From NCBI GenBank assembly GCA_033239525.1, contig BSYO01000038.1, positions 4,169,556 through 4,233,555 on the forward strand: DNA of 64,000 nucleotides. The letters are read 5' to 3'. This document shows positions 10,959 through 21,790 of this stretch, piece by piece (position 1 is the first letter of the stretch; each line of letters begins with the position of its first letter). A program made the position numbers and the translations under genes. The DNA is from Nepenthes gracilis (lineage: Eukaryota; Streptophyta; Magnoliopsida; Caryophyllales; Nepenthaceae). The notes beneath the pieces are model-generated. The model was not told the DNA's origin. It saw only the letters and a list, made by a program, of their open reading frames with translations, and searched no databases.

Positions 10959-11929
10959 CGATGCGTCCCAGATCCAAGTTTGGACAATTTCGGTCTGGTA
11001 GTCTATTGGATTTCGGTCTCCTTTTGCTAGATTTTGGGTCTTACACATCACAATTTCAAATAAGAGGTCAGGTGATTGCGGAATTTGGTCCTATTGAAAA
11101 TACTCCGGCGCTTAAGTAAGTTATCAGCCTTTTGAAGATTAGAAGGTGGATGCAGATGATGCAGTATGAATGCTAATGAGTGTTTGTAAGTGGGAGTGTA
11201 CTTGTTGGAAGAGTGGCTTCGTTGTTGCTCGTGATGAGCAGCTTTCTAAGTACTCAGTTCGTAAGGAACTAGTAGCAGAGAGAGAGCGTAGGGTGCTTGA
11301 GAGAGTTGGAGAGTTTTTAAAAGCTTAATTATTCTTGAGGGCATTTGGAGGGTGAGAGAAGGCGTGCCTTTAGAGGGAGTTTTCATGGCCTTTCATAGCC
11401 ATGACCATGGGCTACCTTCCTTATCCAGCGGGACTTGATGCCTGTGCTTTGTTGGGAATTGTTGCCTTTCTGATGTAGGCGTGATCGTCGTCTCTGACTA
11501 TAATGGTCAGGGAGGCCGATCTCATTCCTTCTCCGTTTTGTAATCGTTAGGGATTCCAGCAGACTGCTCGTGGATTATGGCGCATTCCTCTCGGGATATA
11601 CTTTGATTCTAGAGGTGATAGTGTTATAGTAAAATTTGCCTTCTTTAAAGATGCAAAAAATTAGGGCAGAAGACCGCTATAACTTCAAGACGGACGCGTG
11701 GACCAATCTGGACAAGGGCTGTGTGTGTTCATCCTAGATCGTGGGCGGCCTACTTTCGCTTCTAACGGCCGATGACACCACTGACCGTCCTGGGCTTAGA
11801 GGGGTCTTTGCTAATCTTGGGCTTCCATTGGGCCACTTGTTTCTTGCCTGGTCAACGATAATGTTGACCGTTCAAAAATGAATGGGCCGCTTCCTCCTTT
11901 GGATCAGCCTGCTACTGGAGTCACCATCA
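10959..11929 (-). repeat. 3' LTR of the first Tat element
   Basis: 971 bp, directly repeated at 20620-21603 (for example the shared core AGAAGGTGGATGCAGATGAT). On the + strand it begins CGATGCGTCCCAG, with C in place of the expected T. It ends CACCATCA, followed by the complement of a polypurine tract (CTAGCTCCCCA, 11930-11940). Confidence 0.85.
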
Positions 11930-12618
11930 CTAGCTCCCCATGCTGATGGCTTGGGACTCAGGCTTTCAGCATGTTTACGATAGGATGTGTCTGGTTACAT
12001 AACTTGAGATAGTTTGATGAGGAAACTAGCAGTGGCTCCTAGTCTGTTGACCATGTTGCATGTCCGTTGACCGTAAGACCAAGATTCAGAGAATAAAGCT
12101 GGAGGAAACGTTGATCGGATTCATTGACCATCCTAATCTGAGTCCGGAGAATTGAGCCGGATGGAGAGCGTTGACCAGATTCATTGACCATCCCAATTTG
12201 AATCCGGAGAACTCGTTGAAGAGAGCATTGATCGAATTTGTTGACCGTCCCAATTTGAATTTAGAGAACTTGTTGAAGGGAGCGTTGACCAAATTCATTA
12301 ACTGCCCCAATCTGAATTCGAAAAACTTGTGTGGATTGAAAAGACGCGCTTGTTATGCCGCCAGACTGGCAGGCAAAAAATTTGCCACGTGTCATTATGC
12401 AGTAAATTTACGTTCCCGGTAATTGATTTGCCAGAATATCTGATTCAATTGCGATCCTTTCCGGAAGTGATATGTGTCTGTCATGATGGCACACCGTTTC
12501 GATGCGTTTCCTTACTCCAATAGCTACGTGCTTCACAAAAGCCGCCTGTTCAAATTTTTCACGCTTTTCTTCTCTAAAAATTTTAAGGCCTTGTCTCCTT
12601 CCTCTTACTCCTATTTTC

Positions 12619-14480
12619 ATGGCTACCTCTATTATAGAGATTGCCTTAGTTATTACCACTGGTGATGTGAGGGAGTTGTATATTGAGTTTAACATCCCAC
12701 GTGATATCGTATTTTTTATGCCCATGCAGCAAGACAGAGCTTTCTCTCCCCCTATGGGCTTCATCACCATCTACAAGACTCATCTGAGGAGTGGGCTACG
12801 CCTTTCTATACCGGAGGAGCTACTTCGTATTTTTACGGTGTTCAACATCCCTATTGTACGGCTTCATGCAAATGACGTGCGATATCTCTGTTCAGTGTGC
12901 ATTTTTTCCACGACCATTCTCGAATGCTGATGGTGGAGGTTGTTAGGGTGATATTTCGATTCATCCAGAGTTACGATTGGATTTCTCTGTCCCCCTGGGA
13001 GTTGTGCATCAGCAGTGCTATCTAAGACTCCCTTAAAAATTGAAAGGGCTATTTCTTCTTCGTCCATGTTGCCGGACAGCGTGCCACTGTCCTAAGATCG
13101 GGGCAATGCTCTAGGTGGCCTCACTGGGAAGTCGTCGTAGGAGGAGGTAAAGGCGGTGGAGCCCATATTGCGGCTGGTGAGGGAGCATCTCTCTGAATTC
13201 AAGAGAGATCACCTGGTGTCAAGGTAGGAGGCCAAGAGAGCTCTCTGGTGTCCGCCTTCGCCCATCCAGAAGGTCAGATCTTCTCCAACGATGTCGTAGC
13301 GCAAGAGGAAAGCCGACACTATTACCATTGACACGGCTGGTGCTCTTTATGTTGCTCACGCGCCCAGTAGTCCAAGGAAACAGAGAGATGCTTCGATGGA
13401 GCATACTTCTTTGTCCTCCACGGAGCCGGATTATAGGATGGTTGGGTGACTTGTTGGGACTGGAGAGCATTCGGGGTCGAGGCTTCTATGGGGGACCCTG
13501 GGGCCACTATGTGAGTCGTCACCGGAGATGCCGTCATTCAGCTGTTGTTGCCAGGTGACTTGGCGGAGCCTATTGCGCCAACGGAGCCACCGGGCAAGTG
13601 GAGCCAGCTGCGGAGCCGTTAGTTGAGCTGGGAAGTCAGCCGCCGGAGCTCTTGCTGAAGCGGTTGACTTTTTTCTTGAACCCACACTCGAGGCTGTTGC
13701 TCCCAGCCTTCTGGACATCGTGCCGTTGGAGTTCGCCGGTGAAGTTACGGTGGAGTCTCAAGAGGAGCCCATCCCATGTCCCTCTTTAGCAGGCTCTTCT
13801 TGGAGGTCAAGAAGGCAGCCAATGAGGCATTAAAGAGTCTTTGAGGTAACCTTTCTAAGTTCTCTTTTTCTTTCTCCCCTGTCATCGCTGCATAACTTCT
13901 TTGACCCTTTGCGGGAGGATAAGATTTTGCTGGCAGTGTGCAATGGCTTGCACCAAAGATACGCTATAATCGAAGACCGCGACGAGGAGATCGTCGAGAT
14001 AGAGGAGGTGATGGACCAGCTGGATGCCTAAATTTAGCAACACCAGGAAGAGAAAGCTGCATTCGAGCAAGAGTTGTTGGAGCTTAGGGCGCAATCAGCA
14101 AGCCATCAGGAGAGAGCTTATTAGACGAAGGAGAGAGCTTCCTAGGCCGAGAGGTTTATGGTGGAGCTCAAAGTGAAAATCGTCAGATTAGAGAATGAGC
14201 TTGCCACCCATTTGCATCCTTAGGAGGTCACCTAGGTGTTGTGGGCCAAGATCTGGGAAGGCGTCCAAATTAGTCGCCACATTGCTAGGATTGTGGATCA
14301 CCAATTCCTAACAAGCGCCCTTAATCCTGTGAACCGTGGTGCACAGCTGCATGGGGACGTTGTTGATTATGCATGGGGCGAACTAGGGCCTCTCTCGCCC
14401 CCCTTGGGAGCTCTGCTCTTTAGCAGCATTTCTACATTTTGGATTTTGGTCTCCTCTTGTATATTTGAGTAAATTAATGA
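12619..14480 (+). pseudogene. antisense gene of the first Tat element (broken)
   Basis: This runs antisense to the element's gag-pol. An ATG at 12619 opens a frame to 12927 encoding the N-terminal domain (PPMGFITIYKTHLRSGLRL, then FNIPIVRLHANDVRYLCSV), which matches the antisense protein at 45710 and the fragment at 2589-2798. After a frameshift, VIFRFIQSYDWISLSP and a KN-stop-KGYFFF segment (about 12950-13060) continue the homology. The stop (TGA) stands where the sister copy has TAG, so both probably derive from a Trp codon. A GT-rich donor and pyrimidine tract at 13846-13895 suggest a mutated intron. 13900-14320 encodes a Glu/Gln-rich coiled coil with stops mostly at TAG. The 3' end is followed by a presumed poly(A) region near 14470. 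Function unknown. Confidence 0.65.
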
Positions 14481-14870
14481 GAAAAGCACTCTTGCAGCAT
14501 TTTGTTCTATGTCTTGCTTTTCCTTTCTTTATTTGTTTCCTGCTTGATTTTTATTCAAGCCGGCCAACTTACTAAGTGGCCTTTGGGTCAGTCAACTCAG
14601 AGTGTTGATCGCCATGGTCTTGTTGCTCGAAAATGGACCATTGGTCCTCAAGAAATCTCTTTCATACATGAGTATGCCTTAGTGATTTGTGCCCTCATAA
14701 TGTGTGGCGTTGCCCAGGTTATGATTCCGGGCGGCCAGTTTTGGGGGCTTTATTCTTTCAAACTTTGCCGCAATTTATTTACTGTCGTAGATTGATTGTG
14801 CTATCTCCTACTGGAGGATGTTGTCACGCGTGTCGTTTAAACCACCTACGGTTTTGCATTTGATTGCAAA

Positions 14871-15066
14871 TGGGTTACTTGGATGACTAATGTTTTACTC
14901 GACTGCTTTATGGGCCACCTGGATAATCAGGGTTTAATTCGACCGCTTACGGGCTGCCTGGATGACAATGGTTTAATTCGACCGCTTACGGGCCGCCTGG
15001 ATGACCAGGGTTAAATTCGACCGCTTACGAGCCATCTGGATGATGAGGGTTTAATTACGGATAGGT
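14871..15066 (-). repeat. ~39-bp tandem repeat downstream of pol (first Tat element)
   Basis: Five imperfect units of 39-40 bp on the + strand; each includes TGGATGA, a GGTTTAATTCGACCGCTTAC-like core and GGGCCGCC. Read on the element's own (minus) strand, the core resembles GGTCGAATTAAACC and GGCGGCCC. That parallels GGTCGTATTCTAAAA and GCGGCCCC of the array at 6281-6990. The array lies between the integrase stop and the antisense gene. Confidence 0.8.
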
Positions 15067-15259
15067 AAAAATTTGCTCGACTCGGGGGCTATTTAGGTTG
15101 TCTATTTTATTTAGTTTGCAAGCAAGCATTCATATGGAAAAAGAAAAAGAAAGAAAGCATGGCACAATGCAAAGGAAGAGGAATTTTCTTTCATTAATCA
15201 TGATAAATGTTACAAGCACACTTCATATCATACAGATGACCTACCTGGGTCTTCATTGG

Positions 15260-16340
15260 TAGTATCACTTTAGGTGGACCGCATTCCACGTCTGTGGGAC
15301 CAACTTGCCATTCTGGGTTCGGAGCTTGTATGCTCCATTCCGCAGGATGGCTGAGACTAATAATGGACCTTCACAATTTGGAAAAAGTTTATTACGGTAG
15401 ATTGTCTTGCTCGTAACCTCTGTGCTTTGCAAAGACTAGATCCCTAACTTTAAATTGTTGTGCTTTGAATTTCTTGTTGTAATAGCGAGCAATTCGCAGT
15501 TGGTAAGCGGTTGTGTGCCACCTAACTGCGTCGCGGGCTTCCTTCAGTAGATTTGGGCATTCCCCAATCTTTTGGAAGTTGCTGAGTGGATCAAATGCTT
15601 TGAACCTGAGGCTCAGGAGCCCGATCTCAACCGGCATTACCACCTCAATCCCGTAGTAGAGATTGAAAGGTGTCTCTTGAGTTGGTTCATTTGAAATCAT
15701 CCAGTATGACTATAGGACGGAGGGTATCTCATCGACCCAGGAGCCTCCTACATTTTCTAACTTGGTCTTCAAACCGCGGAGTAGCGTATGGTTGGTGACT
15801 TCAACCTGCCCGTTTGTTTGGAGATAGGCTACCGAAGTGTGGACCAATCTGATGTTCAGGTTGGTGCAATACTTGGTAAAACGTGTCCCCGAGAATTAGG
15901 TTTCGTTGTCAGTGACGATGACCTCGGGAATGCCAAATCTGCTCACGATACTCTCGCGGATAAATTCTAGAGTGTTGTACTCGGTGATCTTGGCTAGTGG
16001 GGTTGCTTCAACCCATTTGGTGAAGTAGTTAATGCCCGTGATGAGAAACTTTCTTTGCCCAGACGTGATGGGAAATAGGCCGAGAATGTCGAACTTCCAT
16101 TACGCGAAAGGCCAAGGACCATGGAGAGATCTCAACTCCACGTGTGGCTGGTGGTGAAGATTGCTAGGGAGATGGCGATTCTCGCACTTCTTCACAAACT
16201 CTAGGGCATCTTTACTCATTGTTGGCCAGTAATATTCCTGGCACATGACTTTGAACGTGAGGTTTTTTCCCCCAATGTGCGATCCACATGTTCCGAGGTG
16301 AAATTTGCTCAAGGTGTGGTCGGTCTCCTCAGGAGTAAGA
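15260..16340 (-). pseudogene. integrase remnant of the first Tat element
   Basis: The minus-strand reading starts with a broken zinc-binding domain: HLGTCGSHIGGKNLTFKV, then YYWPTMSKDALEFVKKC, with the second Cys of the CxxC pair replaced. The catalytic core follows, with all three acidic residues visible in order: Asp in FDILGLFPI, Asp in VTDNET and Glu in GQVEVTN. A stop interrupts the frame right after VTDNET. The C-terminal part has NLYYGIEVVMPVEIGL and the terminal WNAVHLK...YYQ, giving a pol stop near 15260. Integrase would insert the cDNA copy in the nucleus. Stops show that this copy is dead. Confidence 0.8.
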
Positions 16341-16388
16341 CATCGGAGGTACAGAGTCGAATATCCACGGGATATAGTCGTCCATCAA

Positions 16389-17110
16389 CTATGGTGTACC
16401 AACCGACCGTCTTTTTAATCTACTTGGCTTCATCCGCAGTATCCGGCAGTGCTCCATCATCAGATATCTCCTATACGGTGTCATCCAATTTTCGGAGTTG
16501 GAGACTTGTATCGCTTCCTGTTCCTCTATGGTTGGAGTGCTTAAGACTTTCCTCATGTCCCCCGAATCTGTTTTTGGATTTTTGTCTCCTGCCACTCTAA
16601 CAAGTTGGTTAGCCTTCCAGTTCTCAGTTCTGGGAACGTGGACCAAGTTCAATCTACCAAATCTCCAGATCTCATACTTCACCTTGGCCAGGTATTTTGC
16701 CAAGAGAGGGTTGCATGTCTCAAAACTCCCATTGATTTAGTTTATGACTAGCTCAGAGTTGCTATAGACGGTCAGCCGCTTGATTGAGCACTCTTTGGCT
16801 AGTCTAGTCCAGCTAACAGGAGTTTATACTTGGTAACGTTATTGGTGGCCGAAAAATTAAGTTTGAGAGAGTATTTCACTTCAAACTCGTCAGGAGTCCT
16901 TAGGACTACTTTGGCACTGCTACCTGAGTTGGTAGACGATCCGTCCACATTGAGGACCCATTCTGGCTCTTCTGGGTAGTGACTTGCATCCTAAGTAGGG
17001 TGCCAATTGGCGATTGAGGTTGTGGTCTCGATGATGATGTCCGCCATGGCCAACCCCTTAATGGCTGGCCTGAGATGAAATTCGATATTAAACTCTCCCA
17101 ACTCGATGTC
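16389..17110 (-). pseudogene. RNase H region (Tat-type dual RNase H) remnant
   Basis: In minus-strand order: the tail of the reverse-transcriptase-linked RNase H (GEFNIEFHLRPAIKGLAMAD, about 17050-17110), then the second RNase H, beginning with a DGSSTNSGSSAKVVL catalytic start (about 16930-16960). The conserved second acidic position reads NNVTKYKLLL, so Glu is replaced by Lys. The domain ends with YLAKVKYEIWRFG and LNLVHVPRTENWKANQLV before integrase. A second RNase H in front of integrase is characteristic of the Tat lineage. Several stops are present. Confidence 0.75.
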
Positions 17111-17340
17111 TCACTTTATTGACCATCCAGTAGTGAATGGAGATCTCTCCAGATCGACGGTGTGCTCGTTGTTGTCTTTGAACACGCAGTTCCAAATTTT
17201 CTCCTCTTTTGCCTCCACTTGAGAGGCATTTTTGGACTTCTTGGAGTTAAGGTATGTCATCAACTCTGTTTTTTCAGCTGTGCGACGCGTTGTTAGCTGG
17301 CTACTAGTACTGGTGTATCTAACGATCTTGGAGGCTCCCT
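17111..17340 (-). pseudogene. gag scrap fused to RNase H by internal deletion
   Basis: The minus-strand frame reads TAEKTELMTYLNSKKSKNAS and then an IWNCVF...DLERSPFTTG segment. The last part matches the Gag segment VLWDLL...DLRRSPFTMD of the second Tat element (about 52820-52880). Immediately after SPFT the sequence becomes the end of the reverse-transcriptase RNase H (WSIK...GEFNIEF). The capsid, protease and reverse transcriptase, about 3 kb, are therefore deleted, with the junction near 17110-17125. Confidence 0.65.
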
Positions 17341-18310
17341 CCTGAGCCTGAGGTCATGGCTCTTGCCAAGAATATTAGGGGTTTCTCCTCTCTGGACTCT
17401 CATTCGGAGTCCTGTTGCCTATGCGCCCGTTAAGTCTTAGATGGCTATGGACGTTGGAGGCCTCTAGAGTATGAGAGTTGTTCACCTTGAGGTCATGGCT
17501 CTTGCCAAGAATAAGAGCTAAAGAGGCCGGAATAGAAGTGCCGGCTTGGGTTTCTCACAATATTCGCAGGTCAAAAATAAAATCAATAATATATTCTATT
17601 CGATATAACCCTTGACCGGACGTGACAATCCGAACACATGTAACCCGACATGATAAACCCCGCACAAGATCTCGCCGGATATAAATTGGCGCCTGCTATT
17701 AAGTCTTAGATGGCATTAACATAATGCGATAACTCCAAACATATTCTATACATGGGAGGCCTCGGATGGGGAGGTATGAGAGTTGCTACCTCTCATTGGC
17801 GGCCCAGCGTTTTGTGAGCCTTTTGGCAGCGACTTCTTCTTCCTTTGGATTTCTTGCCTAAAGGCCGAAATAAGAGCTAAAGTCCCCACTTCGGATGGGG
17901 AGGTGAATAGGCGTGCCTTATAAGGACGTGGATACCTCTTCCATTGTGTGTTCATCGGGAGCAAAACCGTGCGGACTGCGTGATTTTGGGACGCCGTAAG
18001 AACACAATATTCGCAGGTCAAAATAAAATCAATAATATATTCTATTAACTATAATAACCCAACTCTTTCATTGGCGGCGCGTTTTTACAATCCAAACAAA
18101 TAAAACCCAACATGATACGATAAACCCCGGATGGGGGAGGTGAACAAGATCTCATTGGATATATCTTCCATTGGCGGATAAAGCTGTGGAACAATATACG
18201 ACGGGCCGTGTGCGCCGAGGGGCTATTCAAATATCGCAAGGGAGGTACTCAACATTATAACAACTCATTAACATAATGCGATAACTCCAAACATATTCTA
18301 TACATGGATC
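17341..18310. repeat. scrambled block of short and medium repeats
   Basis: Two diverged copies of a ~250-bp segment can be followed: 17556-17755 and 18003-18305 share TATTCGCAGGTCAAAA at one end and CATTAACATAATGCGATAAC at the other. Between and within them, pieces with CGGATGGGGAGGTG and TTCCATTGGCGG recur three to four times (about 17758-17830, 17887-17960, 18062-18180). One of these has CTTATAAGGACGTGG, like a small LTR promoter. The left edge borders the gag scrap of the host element. I read it as the tail of a nested LTR invaded by or recombined with short LTR-like fragments. Confidence 0.55.
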
Positions 18311-20520
18311 AAGACCTTCATCTGGCCATAGACAAAACCATAATATATTCTCAAAATTAGAAATATAACCAATATAAACATCTCCACTCACCGATAGAGA
18401 TTTGCCGCATCAAGACAACGTCCAAGTGTACAAGCGTATCCAACCCACTAGTTTGAATGTATAAAATATGAAAATATGAGCCTAAAGCTCAGCAAGTATT
18501 AATAATCATATAAAATGGTACACATAAATCAGAAGTAGGGATATCGTATAGCAATCATGTAAAATAAAACACAATGTCCGTGAAATCCCTGAAAACCGAG
18601 GAGATGTCTCGTATTAAATCGTCGTCCGTAATAATTCGTCCCTCTGGGACAAAATCATATAAATTACGATCTGGTAAAATCTCAGTAGATGATATCATAT
18701 CATATGATTTGAGGTCACATTACATAATCGCGACCGTCACCACATCCGTGTGGGACGTATACCATCATCCGGATCTAAAACTCATAATGCAGAAATCAAG
18801 AGAAGACCGCCGGAACTAAAACATAAATCAAAACATGTTTGGGTTTATCACATTAGTACATACAAAACATTCCTATCGCTCATCCGTGGGCAAAATCACA
18901 TATCTTAAATCGTCATCCACGCAACACATGCAGAAATACAAAGCACGCATGAAATCGAAGAACCAAAGATCAATGATACCAACTTGAGGAAGGGTTACCC
19001 TCATCCGGTAACCACGGCTATATCGGCTGCGATTTAAGCCAACAACTCAAGGGTCGGCTACGGTTTAGGCCAGTAGCTCAAGGTCATCCATGTACTCTAT
19101 CTCCCATAGATTAGGAACTTGCTCACTATATTTTACCACCCGTGGCTTTGGGTTCAACCTCAAGTTTTAGTTATATATTAGTACGTCCGAATATATTAGT
19201 TTTCTGTCAATTTCTTACGATGGTTCTCAATTAAATACATAGTGGGGCGGGTCAGCTACAAAATATCTCAACCTTCCTTCTAGCGGAAGTAGCCTATTAT
19301 ATACGTCCCCGTCGGGACTAAGCCTCCCCGTCAGGAGTGGTGCCACATATAGCTAATACCTCGGATCACAAATCGACCCCTAGGGTCTCGGACTGCCATA
19401 GTCCCGTAGTGATCCCGCCCCCGGCAGCGTGCGTGTGGACCAACGCACGGCCTGGTTCATGGTTCCACAATATACGGATACACAAACATACATATATATC
19501 GTCCGAGTGTTCAAAATCCCTCCAAATCATAAATATCAGTACAAAACCATCGCACAACCGATAAAATATACATGCATGTACACAATTGATAAATTGGGGA
19601 TATATAAAAATACATGCATGTTAGTAAAATCTCCCACAGTACTCAAGATGCATCAGAAATTAAATCAGACCATGAATAAAGCTAGAGAATACTTGCATTA
19701 ACATTATACTTTGAAGATCTGAAGAAAGGATGTCCCGAAACACTCCAATCGAGCCTTTCTCTCTCCTCTGCCGGGTCCTCCCTCTCTCCTCCGCGCGCCC
19801 CTTCCTCTCTCCTCCGCGCGCGGCCTCTGCCAACCGCTCCGCTGCCGCCACTCGACCACCGCACCACCTCATGTGACCGTCGCCGGCCACCTCGGCACCA
19901 CCCAGCCGGCGTCGACGCCGAAGCCGCTGCGCTGTCGCCTCCTCTCTCCCATCGAAGGACTTCTCTCCTTCGCACCACGCCACCGCCGCCTCAGCCTATG
20001 CCACATCACAGCTCACCACTGCGACCACCGATGTCACCGCTGCCAAGCCGAATGGCCGCTGTCAACACTTCCAACATCGATTTCCTCACCCAACGCCGCC
20101 GCCGCCTCAATCCGTGACCGCCGTGGCCTCACCCACAACAATCACAACCTCCCCACAACCACCGCATGCCACCGATTCTCCACCGATCTCCTGCGTCATC
20201 GCCGCTGCATCCTCCTTTCTCCTCCTCCTCTTCCTCCTCCTTCACGCCCCACGAAACCCTAGCCGCCTCTCTCTCCTCTTCTCTCTCTCTCCCCGACTCC
20301 TTTCTCCCCTTTATTATTATTATTATTATTATTATATAATTTTTAATTTTAAATTTCAAATCGGATTCCGAACAATAGCACAGGCGCAACTCAAGTACCG
20401 CTCCAAAATCCTGATCATTTCTTAAAATTTTAGAATATTTTAATTTACTTTCACCACATCCGAAATACTCAAAATTATAATTAATATTAAAATAATTCAA
20501 TCGGGATCCGAAATATTACA
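18000..20520 (-). repeat. nested Del/Tekay-like long LTR
   Basis: On the minus strand this begins TGTAATATTTCGGATCC at 20520, like the TGTAACxxCCCGGAT start of long LTRs of Del/Tekay-type gypsy elements. It continues with an AT-rich promoter part and an ATT microsatellite (20310-20337), a GC-rich leader-like stretch with AAACCCTAG (20260-20270) and CCGCC runs (19740-20240). Near 18490 it has TTGCTGAGCTTTAGGCTCA, typical of the 3' third of such LTRs. No coding part of that element is present. The inner end is blurred by the scrambled repeats, and no target duplication was found. Confidence 0.55.
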
Positions 20521-20600
20521 TGTTCACGATTTTATTTGATGACACTAACTTTGAAGATGAGAGAGGTTGTGAATATGAAAGTGGTAGGCTTTTTGTTAGC
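20521..20600 (-). other. leader of the first Tat element
   Basis: A short non-coding piece between the nested LTR and the primer site. It is all that is left of the 5' internal region on this side of the nested insertion. Confidence 0.5.
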
Positions 20601-20601
20601 T

Positions 20602-20619
20602 TCCCACAGATGGTGGCAA
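20602..20619 (-). other. primer binding site of the first Tat element (mutated)
   Basis: The minus-strand sequence TTGCCACCATCTGTGGGA lies next to the 5' LTR and differs by a few bases from the TTGGCGCCGTCTGTGGGA of the second Tat element. Its position fixes the direction of the element. Confidence 0.65.
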
Positions 20620-21603
20620 AGATACGTCTCAGATCCAAGTGTGAACAGATTTGGGTCAGGTAATCCGTCGAATTTTGGTCTCTATTTACTAAGTTTTAGA
20701 TCCTATACACCATAATTTCAAATAAAAGATCAGGTAACGATGAAATTTGATTCTACCGAAAATATTTTGACATTAAAGTCAGTAATTAGCCTTCTAAGGA
20801 TTAGAAGGTGGATGCAGATGATACAGTATGAATGCTGATAAGTGTTTATAAGTGGGAGTGTACTTGTAGGAAGAATATCTTCGTTGTTGCTCATGATAAG
20901 CAACTTTTCTAAGTATTGAGTTCGCAAAGTACTAATAGCAGAGAGAAAGAGAGCGAAGGGTGCTCGAGAGAGTTGGAGAGCTTCTCAAAGTTTAAGTATG
21001 CTTGAGGGCGTTTAGAGGTTGAGAGAAGCTGAGCATTTGGAGGGAGTTTCCATGGCCTTTTATAGCTATGGCCCTAGGTTGCCTTCCTTATGAAGAAGGA
21101 TTTGATGTCCGCGCTCTATTGGGGATCGTTGTCCTTTTGGTGTAGGTGTGATTGTCGTTTCTGACTATAATGGTCAATGAGGCTAATCTTCTTTCTTATG
21201 TATTTTGTAACTATTAGGCTTTTCAGCAGATCGCGTGTGGATTTTGGCGCCTTTCTCTCGGGATGTACTTTGATTCTGGAGGCGATCATTATAGCGAAAC
21301 TTGTCTTCTTTGGAGATACGAAAAATTAGGGCAGACGACCGTTGTAGCTCGAAGATGGACGCGTGGGCCAATCTGGACAAGGGCCGCATTCATTCTGGGT
21401 AGTAGTCAGCCTACTTTTCGCTTCTCTGGTCAACGACACCGTTGACTGTCGTGAGCTTAGAGGGGCTTTTGCTGATCTTGGGTCTCTATTGGCTCACTTG
21501 CTTCTTGTTCGATCAATGGCAGCGTTGACCATCCAGGCAAGAATGGACTGCTGAAGATTTGGGCCACTTCCTCCTTTGGGTCAGTTGGCTATTGGCACCC
21601 CCA
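20620..21603 (-). repeat. 5' LTR of the first Tat element
   Basis: A direct copy of 10959-11929 with many substitutions. On the + strand it begins at AGATACGTCTCAG and ends near CACCCCCA, just before the AAT repeat. Divergence between the two LTRs is visible in every line, so the insertion is old. Confidence 0.8.
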
Positions 21604-21790
21604 TTAAATAATAATAATAATAATAGCATAGGAATAGTTATTCCCATATGTGAGAATAACTATTACCTAATAAAATGTGAAAATATTTAGAATATTAAAT
21701 TATAACCAAATGGAGGAATATTTATTCATCTGAGGATAAGGAGAAAATTCTATTCCCTCCAACCGAAGGTCACATAAAAGAAAGGTAATG
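21604..21790. repeat. AAT repeat and palindromic flank, possible MITE half
   Basis: (AAT)n at 21606-21626 continues the microsatellite left of the element. At 21631-21667 a near-perfect inverted repeat (GGAATAGTTATTC and GAATAACTATTACC around CATATG) could form a hairpin. The far end (about 21745-21775, complement GGTTGGAGGGAATAGAATTT) is weakly similar to the sequence left of the Tat element at about 10650-10680 (GTTTAGTTATTAGAATGGAA). The two flanks may be halves of a small terminal-inverted-repeat transposon that received the Tat element. The evidence is weak. Confidence 0.35.

Larger units (their letters stand above)
10959..21603 (-). mobile_element. degenerate Tat-lineage Ty3/gypsy element with antisense gene
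   Basis: The element lies on the minus strand between direct LTRs at 10959-11929 and 20620-21603. In minus-strand order it has the 5' LTR, primer site, a short leader, a nested foreign LTR (about 18000-20520), an N-terminal gag scrap, RNase H, integrase, a short tandem array, and the 3' LTR. An antisense gene (+ strand) lies between integrase and the 3' LTR. The extra RNase H before integrase and the antisense gene near the 3' LTR are hallmarks of the Tat group (compare the Grande element of maize with its antisense gene). Most of gag, protease and reverse transcriptase is deleted. A clear 5-bp target duplication cannot be read because both flanks are AAT repeat. Confidence 0.85.

Noticed and set aside
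10744..11119. Long Ile- or Tyr-rich frames on both strands
   Set aside because: These are translations of the AAT microsatellite and of the LTR start, not genes.
18966..18985. TTGGTATCATTGATC on the minus strand looked like a tRNA-Met primer site after an LTR
   Set aside because: The long-LTR motif TTGCTGAGCTTTAGGCTCA lies beyond it (near 18490), as it does inside the complete solo LTR at 55988-58073. The site is therefore more likely inside the LTR, and no coding region follows.
19660..20500. Arg/Pro/Ser-rich frames of about 100-130 codons on both strands
   Set aside because: They come from GC-rich and CT-rich leader sequence of the nested LTR. Composition is low-complexity and no domain is visible.
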